A DNA stretch of 64,000 nucleotides from Bryum argenteum. Its lineage: Eukaryota > Streptophyta > Bryopsida > Bryales > Bryaceae. The notes below the pieces were generated by a model. That model saw nothing but the letters and a program-made list of their open reading frames with translations. It did not search any database and had not been told where the DNA came from. Numbering within the stretch: position 1 is the stretch's first letter; every line of letters begins with the position of its first letter. Below are positions 21,021 to 33,111 of this stretch, in pieces. The DNA is taken from contig CM073323.1 in assembly GCA_037043015.1 (NCBI GenBank), positions 13,637,758 to 13,701,757 on the forward strand, given 5' to 3'. Both the position numbers and the translations under genes were made by a program.

Positions 21021-21092
21021 CCAAAAAAAAGAAAAAAAAGAAAAAAAAGAAAAAAAAGAAAAAAAGAAAAAAAAAAAAAAAGAAAAAAGAAA
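21021..21092 (+). repeat. (A8G)n-type microsatellite
   Basis: Runs of seven to fourteen A separated by single G, about 70 bp, giving poly-Lys or poly-Phe in translation. Confidence 0.9.
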
Positions 21093-21585
21093 CTACCAAT
21101 GACACCTTATGCAGCTCGATCCGACCAGCAGATCCCGAGATCATAAATATTATGTTTGAAAACAAAATAAAACAAAACAAAACAAACTCCTTGCCTTAAA
21201 TAATAGATCCCCGCCCCCTTCCATGTCCTAATTCATTTATCCTTTTTTCATCATTTGAACCTAATGGTGAGGTCTCACATTCCCATAATAATATTTCAAT
21301 ATCAAAAATGCCATCTTTTCATCTCTATTTGAAGAATTTTGAATAAGAAAAATTGCTTTCCACCTTAAGATGCATTCAAAAACATAGTTATTTTTTCATT
21401 TTGAATTTATCAAGAAGTGCAATATAATCTTGAACTAGTATGATACCCGTCGACCCAACGAGAAAGGTCTTTACATGGTACTTTTAAAAAAGTATCCTGT
21501 GTTTACCATTTCCTTAAACGGTTTTTTTTCTCCCTTTTTCTCTCTCTTTAATATTCATGTTTTTTTAAAACATAAAAGAAGGTAG

Positions 21586-21696
21586 GTAGGCTGATAAGTT
21601 CGTAGGTTGGTAAGTTTGTAGGTTGGTAAGTTTGTAGGTTGGTAAGTTCGTAGGTTGGTAAATTCGTAGGTTGGTAAGTTCGTAGGTTGGTAGGTT
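21586..21696. repeat. 16-bp minisatellite (GTAGGTTGGTAAGTTY)
   Basis: About seven head-to-tail copies of a 16-bp unit GTAGGTTGGTAAGTTC/T with few substitutions. All frames through it are repeat artefacts. Confidence 0.92.
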
Positions 21697-23050
21697 GTAC
21701 ATTGGTGGGTAGAAAGGATTGCCGAATAGTATTCTATTATAGAAGTGAATAGATAAATAAAGATATACAAATAAACTGAGTGTAGAATGCACCATAATAT
21801 TTAAAGCTCGAGGGATCACTTAAATTTATTTACCAAACAACATGCAGTACAATATAGGGAGGCATTGAATCATGGTGTCTAAAAATTTGAAAAAACTATG
21901 AGATAATATAGGGTGTACAAATTATTGGACACTCAACTATCAGGAAGATACGTAAATAAATCATTCGTCAAATTTATATTTTTGTTCTCAAGATATCCTC
22001 AAAAGAAAAATATGACCACAAATTTTTTTAGGGTTTATTAATGTATTGTGGACATGCTTGGATGGATGAAAAATTGCATGTAATGGTCGACCATTATGAC
22101 CTTCCCTACCCCGGATTTTCTTCTTAGAACAAAAGAAGGGTTTAAAATATTGCCCTTCCTCTAAGATTGTAAGTAATTGTCTATAAATTAGAAAATTAAG
22201 TAAAGATATAGGGACCATTGCCGCGCCAAAAAATACCATAAATTGGAAATTTAGGTAAAGATAGGGACCATTTGATTCATCTTGGTCATGAAAATACCCG
22301 TACAAATAATACGAGACTTAAAAAGGAGACTCATGAAAATTTAAACTTTTGGCAATCTTTTTGTAGTTGTAAGCAATATGTGTTCTTGGTTTAAGAATGT
22401 CTCAGATCCATTAGCAACTCTAATGAAAATAATAATCAAACGGATTAAATCGTAAAACATTTTTCAACTTACATGCATGAGTTCTCTCTATTTCCATAAT
22501 ATGTCTTGTAAATATAATAACAAATAAAAATCAAACAATAAGTGATATCATAGGTTTAACTCAAAAAAAATTGTATAAAATTTTAAGAAAAAGAGAAAAG
22601 ATTTTGAGTAGTTAATTTGTCATTGCTTCTCAACATACAATTTCTTTGTCTTAAAGAAGTCTCACTAATAAAGAAAAATGTTCCATATTCTTAAACATTT
22701 TATCTCACTTTCCATAGGTACAAAATCTATTCAAAATAGATATAAACCATTCTAAGTATTGTGATATCATCTATATCATGCATATCATGTATACATAATT
22801 ACAATAGTATTAAGATCAAAATTATGCATTCTATGATCTGACTAGCGTTCCAAGAGCTATAATTGCTGTTGCTTAGAACTACGTGGTGTTCAAAGCTTTG
22901 CTTTTAGCTTGCCGCTCCTTCAATCGGCCGAAAGAATGCATCTACCGACTTCGACACAGCTTACATCCACCATAGTTATGAGCCTCTTCACATCCAATGC
23001 AAGCGAGTCCTCGGCTTGCTCTATCTCCATACAGCGCAACTCCAATTCCT

Positions 23051-23854
23051 TCAGTGCTGCTGCTCCGTATGACTGGATAACCGAGGTGCATATGATCGAC
23101 GTTGTGTAGTAACTCTGTGCTGCTCCCTCTCCGCATTTCTGAGCTCCTCCGATTCCGCACTTCTGCGCTGCAGCTCTTGAACTCTGCGCCGGAATTGCAA
23201 TTCTCTGAACGCACCGAACTGTGTCTGCCTTGGTGGCTGTTGAGGTGGACTGATGACTGGATGTGAGTCTTGTGGAGGAGGACGGGTGGCCGGATGGGGA
23301 TGTGGTGTGATTCTGTGTTGATCGTCTCCGGAAAAGTCATGTCGTCTTGGTAGCAGTGGAGGTATGACCGGTACGATTGGACGAGGACGGATGACCTGAT
23401 GGGGATGTGGTGCGACTCTGTGTTGATTCTCTCCAGCAAAATCATGTAGTCTTGGTGGCGGTGGAGGTATGACCGCCACAATTGGAGGAGGACGGGTGAC
23501 CTGATGGGGATGTGGTGCGACTCTCTGATAAATTTCTCCAGCAAAACTATATCGTCTTGGTGGCGGTGAAGGTGGACGGATGACCGCCGGATGGGGGCGT
23601 GGTGGGATGCTAGTGCTGCCTTCTCCTGATGATTGTGCTGCCGGGGAGCCATAGACGGCGATAGTATTGGCCTGCAAGCTGAGAGGGGTTCGGCAGATGG
23701 GACATGGTTTGCCCAAGTCGTGTACCCAGGGGTACAAGCATGGCCAGCAGAAGATGTGTCCGCAGCTCGTGCACACCGGATCTTTAAGTTCTTCAAGACA
23801 TATGTAGCATCCCCATGGCGGGACCATGTTGACTTGTGTCGATGCCTCTGGCAT
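23051..23854 (-). CDS. RING-finger (C3HC4) protein with proline/histidine-rich repeats, RMA/RNF5-like RING
   Basis: An intact 267-residue frame from ATG at 23854. Residues 16-54 form a C3HC4 RING (C16, C19, C31, H33, C36, C39, C51, C54) with the CGHIFCWPCLYPW pattern typical of RMA/RNF5-type ubiquitin ligases, which ubiquitylate substrates at the ER. Unlike RMA proteins, no C-terminal membrane segment is visible. Residues about 90-200 carry three copies of a 35-residue repeat (RPPPIVAVIP, PRLHDFAGENQHRVAPHPHQV), and the end is Arg/Gln/Glu-rich and probably helical. The upstream sequence to about 24.1 kb may contain a 5'UTR intron. E3 ligase activity is inferred from the RING; the substrate is unknown. 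Confidence 0.75.
   Translation of the reverse strand: MPEASTQVNMVPPWGCYICLEELKDPVCTSCGHIFCWPCLYPWVHDLGKPCPICRTPLSLQANTIAVYGSPAAQSSGEGSTSIPPRPHPAVIRPPSPPPRRYSFAGEIYQRVAPHPHQVTRPPPIVAVIPPPPPRLHDFAGENQHRVAPHPHQVIRPRPIVPVIPPLLPRRHDFSGDDQHRITPHPHPATRPPPQDSHPVISPPQQPPRQTQFGAFRELQFRRRVQELQRRSAESEELRNAEREQHRVTTQRRSYAPRLSSHTEQQH
23200..23600 (-). repeat. 105-bp coding repeat in the RING gene
   Basis: About three direct repeats of roughly 105 bp, each encoding one 35-residue Pro/His-rich unit with a conserved FAGE/FSGD...QHR core. Copies differ mostly by substitutions that keep the pattern. Confidence 0.75.
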
Positions 23855-23949
23855 GGTTGCTTGCTGATATCACACAACTCAAAAGCAATTACTAAGGACT
23901 AAATTTGCTTATGATGAGCAATCAAGGTACTCCGATCCACAAAGTTCTG

Positions 23950-26900
23950 GAATGATAATTCATATCTGTGAATTGTTTTCAAGAAGATTCGAAATGCAAT
24001 CAAGGTAAAAGCAATTGATCGACATCTGATGTCCAGAAGGACAGAAACAAATACCTGATCAAAAAGCAGGGTTGACTATCTCTGTGGTGGCGCTGGATAG
24101 CTATGCAGAAATCTGAGAAATGAGAAATTGAAATGCATGGCGTTTGAGATTAAATTATAGCTTGCAATTTAGAGACTTGCGAGGCTTCTCGTTCTCGGAC
24201 GTTGCACAGGACAATCCACGATCCACTTTTAGCATACTACCGAGACTCTATTCTATCAGTTGATAATCGTAACAGGAGGTGAGGTTGACCACCAAGACTT
24301 AGACATGTTTTTAGTTCCAATCTCCTCCTCTTTGTAGATTTTTGTCGAAAAAATATATTTGATAAATTCACAATTCTCTAGTGAGGTTGTATCTGAAAGA
24401 CAAAGCTTTGTACTCCCTTTAGTCCAAAATAATTCTGCCGTGTACAAAGTGTGCCCACAGACATTAGAGACTGATGGCACCTGTGATCTTGATCCTCGAT
24501 TTTGATACCTCCGGGTGATTGGCACGCCATTAAGGTGTTGAATTTCAAATGTAACATCATGTTGGAATTGGCATGGGTTTCCGAAGACTCTTTAGTTTAT
24601 GGTAGCTTAAGCACCATACAAGTGTGTAGTGGGAACACCATAAGACGTATGTCTTAATAGTATATAACGTAGCTTGGAGGGTGAAGGAGATACAGTTGAT
24701 AGAACCATTTCAATCAATATCTCCTTCTATGGTTGGGTGGCAAGTTACCTTAAACTATTTAATATATTATTTTGTTACACAATTCCAACACATCACTCGT
24801 ATAGGCACAATTACAATGCGCTTTTTATTGACAATTTTCTTCCAAGTAGTCGATAATTTCCATGGTTTGCATTTTTGGGTATCACTGAATGACTTGTGCT
24901 GGGGTCTCAATAGTAAGTAGCCATTCTCCTGCAATCAGTACACTTTCGATCAAGTCAGCATGCAGCTCAAACTAACAAAAAAGGACCCAATCAAGGTACT
25001 CATAGTCACTAGATCGAAGTTGTTTCACATTGCATTTACAAATTTAGTTGCTTGGGAATGAGGACTGGTTCAATCTTAAGAAGCTCTTTCAAAATTTTTT
25101 GAATACTTTGACCACTGAAAAAATAGAAGATCAATGGTTTTTCCATAGGATTGGCTCAGGTTCTTTACCAGAGGTTTTATTAGCATTTCTCTTCCTTACA
25201 TCATGCCGATTTCGGTGCATAATTTCCTTATCCTTCATACTCTTTGATGACTTCTACAACTCAAAAAATCTAGATCCTATTCATCCTATGACTATTCTTG
25301 ATAAGGTATTCAAGATAGTATAGTGCCATTGTATAATTAATTATTGAGTACAATCAATAGTGCATCTAAAATTACAAATTTGAAATTTTGAGGCACAAAA
25401 TGAATGCCCCTTAGCCATCGAAAAGACTCCATTTCACCTATTGAATAATGAAGATTCATGTAAGGGTACACGATTGCATTGCCTATATTTTAAATGCCAC
25501 CATAATATTGTTGATGAATTTATAAACCATGAGTGTCTCAAAACCACAATGTATGGTGAACTATCGGACAACTAAAAACAAATCTTTGCAACTCAAGAGC
25601 TACTAAAACAAAAAGAAGCTTGGTTTAGCAAGGGCAACTAAAAACAAATCTTTGGAGCTCAAGTGCTACCAAAACAAAAAGAAGCTTGGTTTAGCAAGGT
25701 GATCGATGTACAAGAACATTCAAGAAAGTGCCAAAGAGTGCACAATTATTCAATACACATACAAGTTAGCTACAAGTTAGGTATGTATATAAATATATAT
25801 AAAATCTCATATTCAAATTCTTTACCAATTGTGAGATCATAATGTTCAAAGTTGGAGAAAAATTTTCTTAGGTTTTCTTTATTTCAAGAAAGGGTAAATA
25901 GTTTGTTGAGGGCCACAAGACCATTACTCGTAAGAATTTGTTATGAGGCTTTTCACATTCTTGCTCCTAAGTGAGTTAGGAACATGTCTATGCAATTTTT
26001 ACCCTCATGAGACCTATAAAACCGAAAGAAATGCTTTATTATTCACATAAAGGTATTTTGGAATGCAACTACAAAGGCCGAAGAATGATAATAAAACGGG
26101 CATGTGATGAATGATTGGATAGAAAAATTGAATTGGGGGGATTATGCCTTAAAACCGTATGTAAATGTACAAAAACAAAACTTGAAAAAGAGTAAGATCT
26201 CAATTTTTGGTGGATTCTTGAAGTTTATGCAATTTAATTGATTTTGGGTAAATTTTGAGAAAAAAATTAGCATATATCACTCTTTAGGCTGTTATTAAAT
26301 AGAAGTTTCAAACTATGACCAAACTATGACCGTAAATATCTCTTAAATTAGAAACTTTTGAAGCACAAAAGGACTTTTCAAAAATGAATGGAACAAGTCG
26401 TGTGGGACCTACACAATGCATGCATCTGGGCTTGGTCCTTTCCCGTTGGAGAATTGCACAATGCGGCGAGAGGAGGGTAAGAAATGTGACACTCGGGTTT
26501 TGAATTGAAATGTGGCTAAGCACATTTAGCAGAATATCGATGCTGATTATCTTAAATAAATTTTGCAGACTGCAACGATTTAACTCAGTTCTTGTACCTT
26601 GCAAACGCCTGATGTACTATTTCAAACAAAACTTCGGTAGCATAGTATAATTTGTACGTCACGAACAATCAACCGTCCAGGACAATGCAAGGCAGCAATT
26701 CAGAATGTAAACATTATGACGGGAGCGTAATCGGTAAACTGTAGCACAAACGAATGAAACCAATTACAGTGAAAAGTACATAACACAATATGCCACATAT
26801 CAAATATTATATAAATTATTCAGTACCACTTGAAATATATTGTAGTACATGGAACATTGAATTCCCATATTTACGCAAACTGTCCTACAAATATCAACCT

Positions 26901-27190
26901 CTTCCGGGAAAAATCAGTAGCCAATTGTACTTGTCAATTTAACCGCCAACGCAACTTTTGTAGAGCATGTCATGATTTTCTGACTGCGAAACATTGGTGA
27001 ACCGGCGAAACCGCCGTGCGCAATGAGTAGTATACAATAAGCCAGTCACTCTTTGAACGCTCATCAGACACATGAATGACAATACGAACAAACGGTGCAA
27101 AGATTGTAAAGTTAACAGCATTGTAACAGCTCAAATTTCCGGGTCAATACAATTTGAGGTACCGATCTACGTGAAAGGACAGCTCAAGGG
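23950..27190. other. Gene-free region
   Basis: No reliable coding exons. A frame at 25048-25323 (LGNEDWFNLKKLFQNFLNTL) is open for 91 codons but matches nothing I recognise. The AT-rich rest may be decayed transposon. Confidence 0.4.
25569..25700. repeat. 66-bp direct tandem duplication
   Basis: Two adjacent 66-bp units starting CAACTAAAAACAAATCTTTG and ending GCTTGGTTTAGCAAGG, with about four differences. Confidence 0.9.
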
Positions 27191-27196
27191 ACACTG

Positions 27197-28390
27197 TTAT
27201 GCAGCTCTACTGACGAGTACTTTTGCCCCAGTGAACTCACTAGGCTTAAAATCTACGTCTTGGAAAGAGTCGGGAGAACTAAATACGAGAGAAAGTGGAA
27301 GAGGGCCGAAATCAGCCAGCAGAGATGCAGGAGCGATTTCCAATGGAGGTGGAGCATCCAGCACAAAATTTGGTATTACAGTAAGAGTTTCTTCTAAGAG
27401 GCCACGCACAGTCTGCACATTTGGAAACACCCGATTACCAAACCAAGCAGCGCCTTCGAACTATGGAAATTCAAGAAATTCTAGTCACAAATTCTAAAAC
27501 TCAGACTCTCTGAAGAACCTCGATTCGATTATAATGAAGGACGGAGCTATGATAGTTGTTGTCATTAAACCAAGCATATTCCAATAATACTTCTATAAGT
27601 GTGCTCATATCAGAATCTTATTATCGCCGCTCACTTATGACAATGTGCAATGTAATAGCTTAAGTCGTTTCGAGCAACTAGATTCAAAAGAGGAATGCTT
27701 GCTTGAGGTTTCTTCATTCGTCAATCGATTCAGAGATGATATAAATATCTGCGTGAAATAGACCTAGTAGAGCCTGCTTCCCACAAAGAAACCCATCTAT
27801 ATGAACCGCCGGACAAGCACATAACCTTCAAAGTAGCAACTCTTGACATTGATTACAATATCCAGGACAGTAGCTGCTGGTACAGTACAAAGGAAGAGAG
27901 AGATACCTTCACAAGATGTCTGACGCTTGGCTTCTTTTGACCAAATTTGTGAAAGCTCAGCATGAGCGTATTCCACATACTTCTCTAGAATCTACAAGGA
28001 GAATATACCAGTAGGTTATAGATACAACCCGATCATGGTCTTCAACAGCTATTTCTATAGTTTTGACTTCTAAGCATAAATTGATCTCAAACAAAGGTTC
28101 CTCTTATCCGCTTTCTCTGCAAAACATGACGACTACAAAACCTCTAAGAGCAAGACAAGCTATAAATAATTGCTCCTTTGTAATGGATATATGCATAAAG
28201 GCAACGTGGCATCCGATATAAGCAAGCTACCCAGATCATCGTTTTTTGTTCGTTTCAACCTGTTTGCTAAACTTTACTGTGTTTGCTAAACTCTACTGTT
28301 TACTGATTCAAATAGAGTGTGGAATACTGTCATCTCAAATAGTGTACCTGTCGTCGAGTCAACTGAGGAGATGTCTCTTCGTAGATAGCA
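27197..28390 (-). CDS. Terminal exons of an unrecognised minus-strand gene
   Basis: Three open minus-strand segments have good splice borders. 28348-28390 reads AIYEETSPQLTRRQ. 27907-27991 reads ILEKYVEYAHAELSQIWSKE. 27197-27460 reads FEGAAWFGNRVFPNVQTV, later LLEETLTVIPNFVLDAPPPL, and ends SRAA-stop. They look protein-like in composition. The phase between the last two does not fit directly, so a further small exon or decay is likely. I do not recognise the family. Exons further upstream would have to overlap or skip the plus-strand dioxygenase gene, so this may be a gene fragment. Confidence 0.35.
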
Positions 28391-28528
28391 CTGGAATAAT
28401 ATAATAATATAATAATATGCATTGGAAGTGTGAAACTCCAACTTACGTATGTCTTATACTATCAAGATGTCATATGTATCCTCTGTATGCTGTTCATAAT
28501 TGTTCTTGACGATAATGATGGCAGCCAG

Positions 28529-30187
28529 GGCGCTTCCATGATGACCAGTTTCTTTGGAGACGCCATGAGACTATGCGGCGCTTCATTCATGAGTCTCCTG
28601 CTGCTGAGATAGCTCGGCGCATGATGCGGTGAGTTATCTCATCTTTGTTTTCTTTATGTCCTTGTTCGTCTTCCTAAGCTTTGTTACTTTAAGAATGTCG
28701 CCTTTGTCGTATTGCAAGGCTGGAGATAACTTACGGAGATAACTTACAGTGAATTCGTCCACTTAAGCCTACGATCAAGTCGTTGCTGTGCTGCACGGGA
28801 GAAAAGTGCAAGTTGCTTCACTATCAAATATGACGAATATTAGAGATGTTGATTACATGTCGTGATATGTGATTCTGTCAGGTCTTCACCGTACTCGAAA
28901 AAAATGAGATCGATCATAGTAAGATTCATCTGCTTCGGATATCGTTCTTATATTGTTTCTATAAATTCATATACTAAAAAGTAGGCTTCAATCAGGGCAA
29001 CATTTCATCGTTGTGAGGGAATCTGGTGCAGGGGTAAGTAGGTTCAATTATTCTACGATCAACTCTTTGTTAAGGAGCCTGGCACACGCAAGGCTACCCC
29101 CTGGCACAATGACCACAGCTACTGGCAATTGAAGGGTAACCAAGTCATCTCTTTATGGCTCGCGCTGGACCATGTTCCGAAAACCTCTTGTGTGAAGTAT
29201 GTCAAAGGATCGCATAAGTGGCAGCTTCTTCACAAGTATGTTTCTCGATACAAACTCATTGGACATCTTCAAATCAGCTATTTTATGGCTTGAGTCGACA
29301 CATCCATTGACTTTTTGCAAAATTCAGATGAGTACTGAAGCAGAAGGGAGTCTTACATCTTCATGCTGGTAGTCTTAAGTACACCATATCCAATTTTATC
29401 TAGAAGTTAGGTTGCTGCCTTATTTGAGGGAGTTGTTCCTATTGCAGCTTTCTTGAGAAGAAGCAGATGCTCATATTATGTTGCAGTACTGACGCTTGCT
29501 GGATTGCAATCCTAATTAGGATTTCCTCATTCTCAGGTGATGAGGAGCGCTACAAGAAATCTGCTTCATTACCAGATATTCCGGATATTGAAGGCAAACG
29601 TGACGAGGTATGCTCTTGACTTGCATAGTTCATTGACATATTCCTTGCAGCTTCTTTCAGCAATAGCGTTTAGTCGCTCCAAGAATATTATCCTAGTTTT
29701 TACGACTAAGGAATTGGCTTCGTATCTCATTATTCTTTGATGTTTAATATTTTAGAATCTCATCAGTCGAGTCTTTCTTTCTAGAGACAGGAATTGAGTG
29801 TAGTTGTGCTTGATCAGTTGTACCCAAATGGGAGGATCATGAACTTGAACAGTATAGGCATGCCAAATGACAATTATTACTTTGCCGTGATGCAAGTATG
29901 AACTCTTGACGTGGGATATGGAGCCCGGTGACTGCTTGATACATCATAGTTTTGCTGTCCATGGTGCTCCTGGTATTTCCACACAAGCTGTACGTCGTAG
30001 GGCGTATGCAACTCGTTGGTTTGGGGAAGATGTTCGCTTTGATCCTCGCCCAGGTTCACAAATCAATATACCTTATGTAGTTGTTCCGATCATGGCGTCA
30101 AATATGTCTCGTATTAATGTTGCTCCCGATTCTGTATGTTGTGCAACAATGTGTCGTACATCTCAAAATAGAGATAGCTGGTGGTGA
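28529..30187 (+). CDS. Phytanoyl-CoA dioxygenase (PhyH)-like Fe(II)/2-oxoglutarate oxygenase, partial
   Basis: Exons with good borders read: 28529-28628 (RFHDDQFLWRRHETMRRFIH, then ESPAAEIARRMM), 29042-29235 (VQLFYDQLFVKEPGTRKATP, WHNDHSYWQ, LWLALDHVPKTSCVKYVKGS), 29537-29607 (GDEERYKKSASLPDIPDIEG) and about 29898-30150 (LLTWDMEPGDCLIHHSFAVH, GAPG, RRRAYATRWFGED). The iron ligands are present: the H-x-D in WHND and the distal His in VHGAPG, with the 2-oxoglutarate-binding Arg in RRRAYATRW. The sequence is close to the bacterial-type PhyH family, whose substrates are diverse. Exons for the N-terminal part were not found and the C-terminus is uncertain (a frame at 30357-30569 is possible). Catalytic core intact; substrate unknown. 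Confidence 0.7.
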
Positions 30188-30334
30188 TTTTGTCCTTAAT
30201 CTGCAAAGTAGGACCTTGGTAACTCGTATTTTATTAAAACTTTCGTAATACGAGGGATTCGTCTTGGTTCCTGCATGTAGACTAAATTGAGAAGTTGAGC
30301 ATCCCGGTTGTACTAAGAATTTCCTCGAAATTAC

Positions 30335-30525
30335 AATATCAATATCTGCAGGGACGATGCATTATGCGTGGGTGCAAGCTGGCTTGGACTCTCAAATGAA
30401 AGCAAACGACCCATTGAACTCAAGTCATGCATCATGCATTCCTCGAAACTTGCGTGAATTGCCGTTTGAAACGCCGACGAGGTCGATAGTATCTCCTCTA
30501 TTCTCTTCGATGGCGATTGCCCCAT
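30335..30525 (-). CDS. First-exon-like fragment, MGQSPSKR protein
   Basis: The minus strand from ATG at 30525 reads MGQSPSKRIEEILSTSSAFQ, then TAIHASFEECMMHD, with a GTAATT donor after 30335. The start resembles, from memory, a conserved plant protein of unknown function beginning MGQSPSKRVE. No continuation was found on the minus strand, so it may be an isolated exon or a captured fragment. It also overlaps, antisense, the possible last exon of the dioxygenase gene. Confidence 0.35.
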
Positions 30526-30786
30526 TGCTCCCCCCAGCTCCAATTGCCTCTTTCTGCAATTCAATGTGAGGCAGTGATGAAAAACAGCATATGTTTGCAG
30601 CGAGCCCAAAACATGGATACCAGCAAATAAAAGCAGCATGAACGGGAAGATGTTCCGTTAAACTGCGTCAATAAGTTCATTAAAATCCACACCAACTGTT
30701 ACAATCAAAGTGAGGTCACAGTAGTGAAACAACTTGCTGCAAGAGATCACAGCTTATCGGTCCAATTATTCCATGGGTGAAAGTTG

Positions 30787-30933
30787 CTAGATCGTAGCTA
30801 GCCTTATGGATGCAAAGTTCTGGGAATCAACCACAAAATTCCAACAACCAGTGACAAGCTGCTTCGGACGTAAGGCGTTGAGAGGTATATGCGGAACGTA
30901 ATACTCTGCAACAACCCGTGCATCGAATTCCAT
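30787..30933 (-). CDS. Short unrecognised minus-strand ORF
   Basis: A 48-codon frame from ATG at 30933 (MEFDARVVAEYYVPHIPLNA, LRPKQLVTGCWNF). Its composition is protein-like and it lies between two first-exon-like fragments on the same strand. No family is recognised, and it may be another exon piece or chance. Confidence 0.2.
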   Translation of the reverse strand: MEFDARVVAEYYVPHIPLNALRPKQLVTGCWNFVVDSQNFASIRLATI

Positions 30934-31085
30934 ATCTGAAACCCTAGCGACGGGACTTGTTCGAATTTGGTGAAATCAATCAAAGACCGACCGACGAATT
31001 ATGTACAGGATTGAATGCACAGAAGGTGTGTAATTGACCACGATTAGCGGAAACTGAATACGCCAAACCCTACAAGGACGCTTAC

Positions 31086-31223
31086 GCTCGTGAAATTCAA
31101 ATGATGCTCTGTACGCAATTCATCGCTGTAGAGCTGCTTGTCCTGCAGAAACTCCAGCAAGGGAAAGACGAGGTGCCGGTCCAAGAAAGGCGACACGCGA
31201 TCGGCGAGGTCGAACTGCGCCAT
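31086..31223 (-). pseudogene. eIF3e (INT6) first-exon fragment
   Basis: From ATG at 31223 the minus strand encodes MAQFDLADRVSPFLDRHLVF, PLLEFLQDKQLYSDE, which matches the conserved N-terminus of eukaryotic translation initiation factor 3 subunit e (DLTxxIAPxLDRHLVFPLLEFLxxKxLY). After YSDE the family similarity stops (LRTEHHLNFTS, then a GTAAGC donor). The rest of the roughly 440-residue protein (PCI domain) is not visible downstream. I read this as a duplicated or captured first exon rather than a working gene; a very long intron is the alternative. Confidence 0.55.
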
Positions 31224-31679
31224 GGCTGCTGCTGCCTGGCGATGGCGAGGCAGGGGATGGCGAGAAAGACGAGATTCTGCAACGGAGGCCCTTGTCCGGA
31301 TCGGGCAAAGCGGCCTTGACAGCCAGAAGCGCGGCGACGACGGGATATTCGACGGGTTCTGTTCCCATACGTTCCCGATATTGGGAGCGTAGTAGTTTTC
31401 TAGAGGTCCCATAAAAACTCTACAACAGAAGGTTTCAATTTCATGTGAGCTAAATTTAGAGAATCAGAGGCTGACCAAATTATAAATGAGCACAATCTAG
31501 CCGTAGTTGACTTTTGGGGTCAATCAAGTACAGCTATTTGTAGTAAAAGAACAAAAAATGATGTTTTCATAGGAGTGACGATATAAGAGAGGTTGCTCAC
31601 ATTCACATAGCTGACTTGTAGGAACGATTTGCGAGATTGGTGATGATGTTAGTTAAAGTGAGAGATGGATATTTTTAGA

Positions 31680-32236
31680 AAATATTCTTGAATTAATGGA
31701 TGCTTTTATGGATGGATACTTGGGTAGATACTTTGATGGATAGATACTTCGACATATGAATATTTCAATGCAATGCAATACATTGAAGTCGAATGTATTG
31801 TATAGTATGTAATAGGCACTTAAGGTGTATAGTGTCACTGGCTATATTTTTGAATTAATTAATTAACAAGATGAAGCTTGTGGGGGCCTGTTTTGCCACA
31901 TGGACCCCCTTGAGGGGGTGCCACATGGACCTAGAGTGCATTTAAAAATTAAAACATCATTCCGTCCGGCCCTGCCCCCAACCCTCTTATACTTTTTAGG
32001 GAGACGAAGCGGCTCCGAACAGTATGGGATAAATTCCTCCAACACCCCAGGTTGTGCAGGCCCCTTGCCCCCCCCCCCCCCGGAACTCCCCCAAGACTAC
32101 ATGCCTCTAATGAATTAATGCCCTTGCAGGCAAGTTTCAGCAGATAGCACGGATACTTGCATAGATATGTGGACGGATGGATACTTGCATGGCTACATAG
32201 ATGGATAAATATTTTGATGAATGGATACTTTGATCC
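31680..32236. repeat. Degenerate GGATGGATACTT repeats, left block
   Basis: Loose repeats of ATGGATGGATACTT / GATACTTTGATGGATAGATAC at 31680-31760 and 32150-32236. The inverse type (ATCCATTCATATCCATTGATC) continues beyond the CACTA element at 34030-34095. The element therefore appears inserted into this repeat. A C14 run lies at about 32070. Confidence 0.6.
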
Positions 32237-33111
32237 CACTAGAGGAAAACAGTGTCCGGAGAGACACGGTTTAACGTGCGTTTTAACGTGGTTTAACAGG
32301 GTCAATTTTGTTGACGCAAAAATGTACACTGTCTACGTCACGGACGTCTTTTGGGCTTGACGTTGCACGTCTAAACGTGTTAAACCGTTTAACATAAGAT
32401 GACGTGCTACGTCAAAAGGCATCATCTTAGGGCAGGTAAGTTACCTAGGGTCAGTAACTTCCGAAGTAGCTTAGTTTCCACGGTAGCTATGACATGGACA
32501 TTTCTCATGTTTAATTTCCATGTAGGTTATGACGTGCACACGCCTCCATCGTTTTGGATGGATGAAGAATTTGCTGATGTGGCAGATTCTTAATGGCTGA
32601 GATTTAAACATGTGGCGTGATCTTGGATTTTGCGTATAATTTTGCACTAGAATTTAGATATCCGTTATATACTTATATTGTGTTAACATTGACGCAGATT
32701 GACGTGTTTCTGGAATGCGTCACCGACGTTAAATTTGACGTTGTTTAACATTGTTAAATACAAATGTTATTTATTTTAATGCGTTTCGGATGACGTGTTT
32801 AGACGTAGGGTGACATTCGCGTTATTGAGTTATGTGTCAATAGAAACACGGCGTCGTGTCAAAGTGACGTTACATGACACTACATGACGGAAATGAAAAC
32901 GTCAAAAGTGACGTTACTTGACACAATCGATAAAGTAAATGCAACGTCAAAAATAACACACTCTGACAGAAACATACACAAAATGGAGTACAACATGAAG
33001 CTGGTCAGTGCTTTCGCTGTATTAGATGGAAAATTAGCCACTGATACAAAGTCGCAAGTATTGAGTAGCATAAAGGCTACATATATGTGCTATGTGCTAG
33101 GGTACTCCTTG

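Larger units (their letters stand above)
20620..22880. other. Gene-free region with simple repeats
   Basis: No supported gene. It contains an A-rich microsatellite and a 16-bp minisatellite (listed). The remaining sequence is AT-rich with only chance frames. Confidence 0.55.

Noticed and set aside
20917-21199. Poly-Phe and poly-Lys frames
   Set aside because: Produced by the A-rich microsatellite.
21555-21819. Minus-strand frames with repeated TNLPTY
   Set aside because: Produced by the 16-bp minisatellite.
22942-23877. 311-codon minus-strand frame
   Set aside because: Shadow of the RING gene in another frame; the RING cysteines lie in the 267-codon frame.
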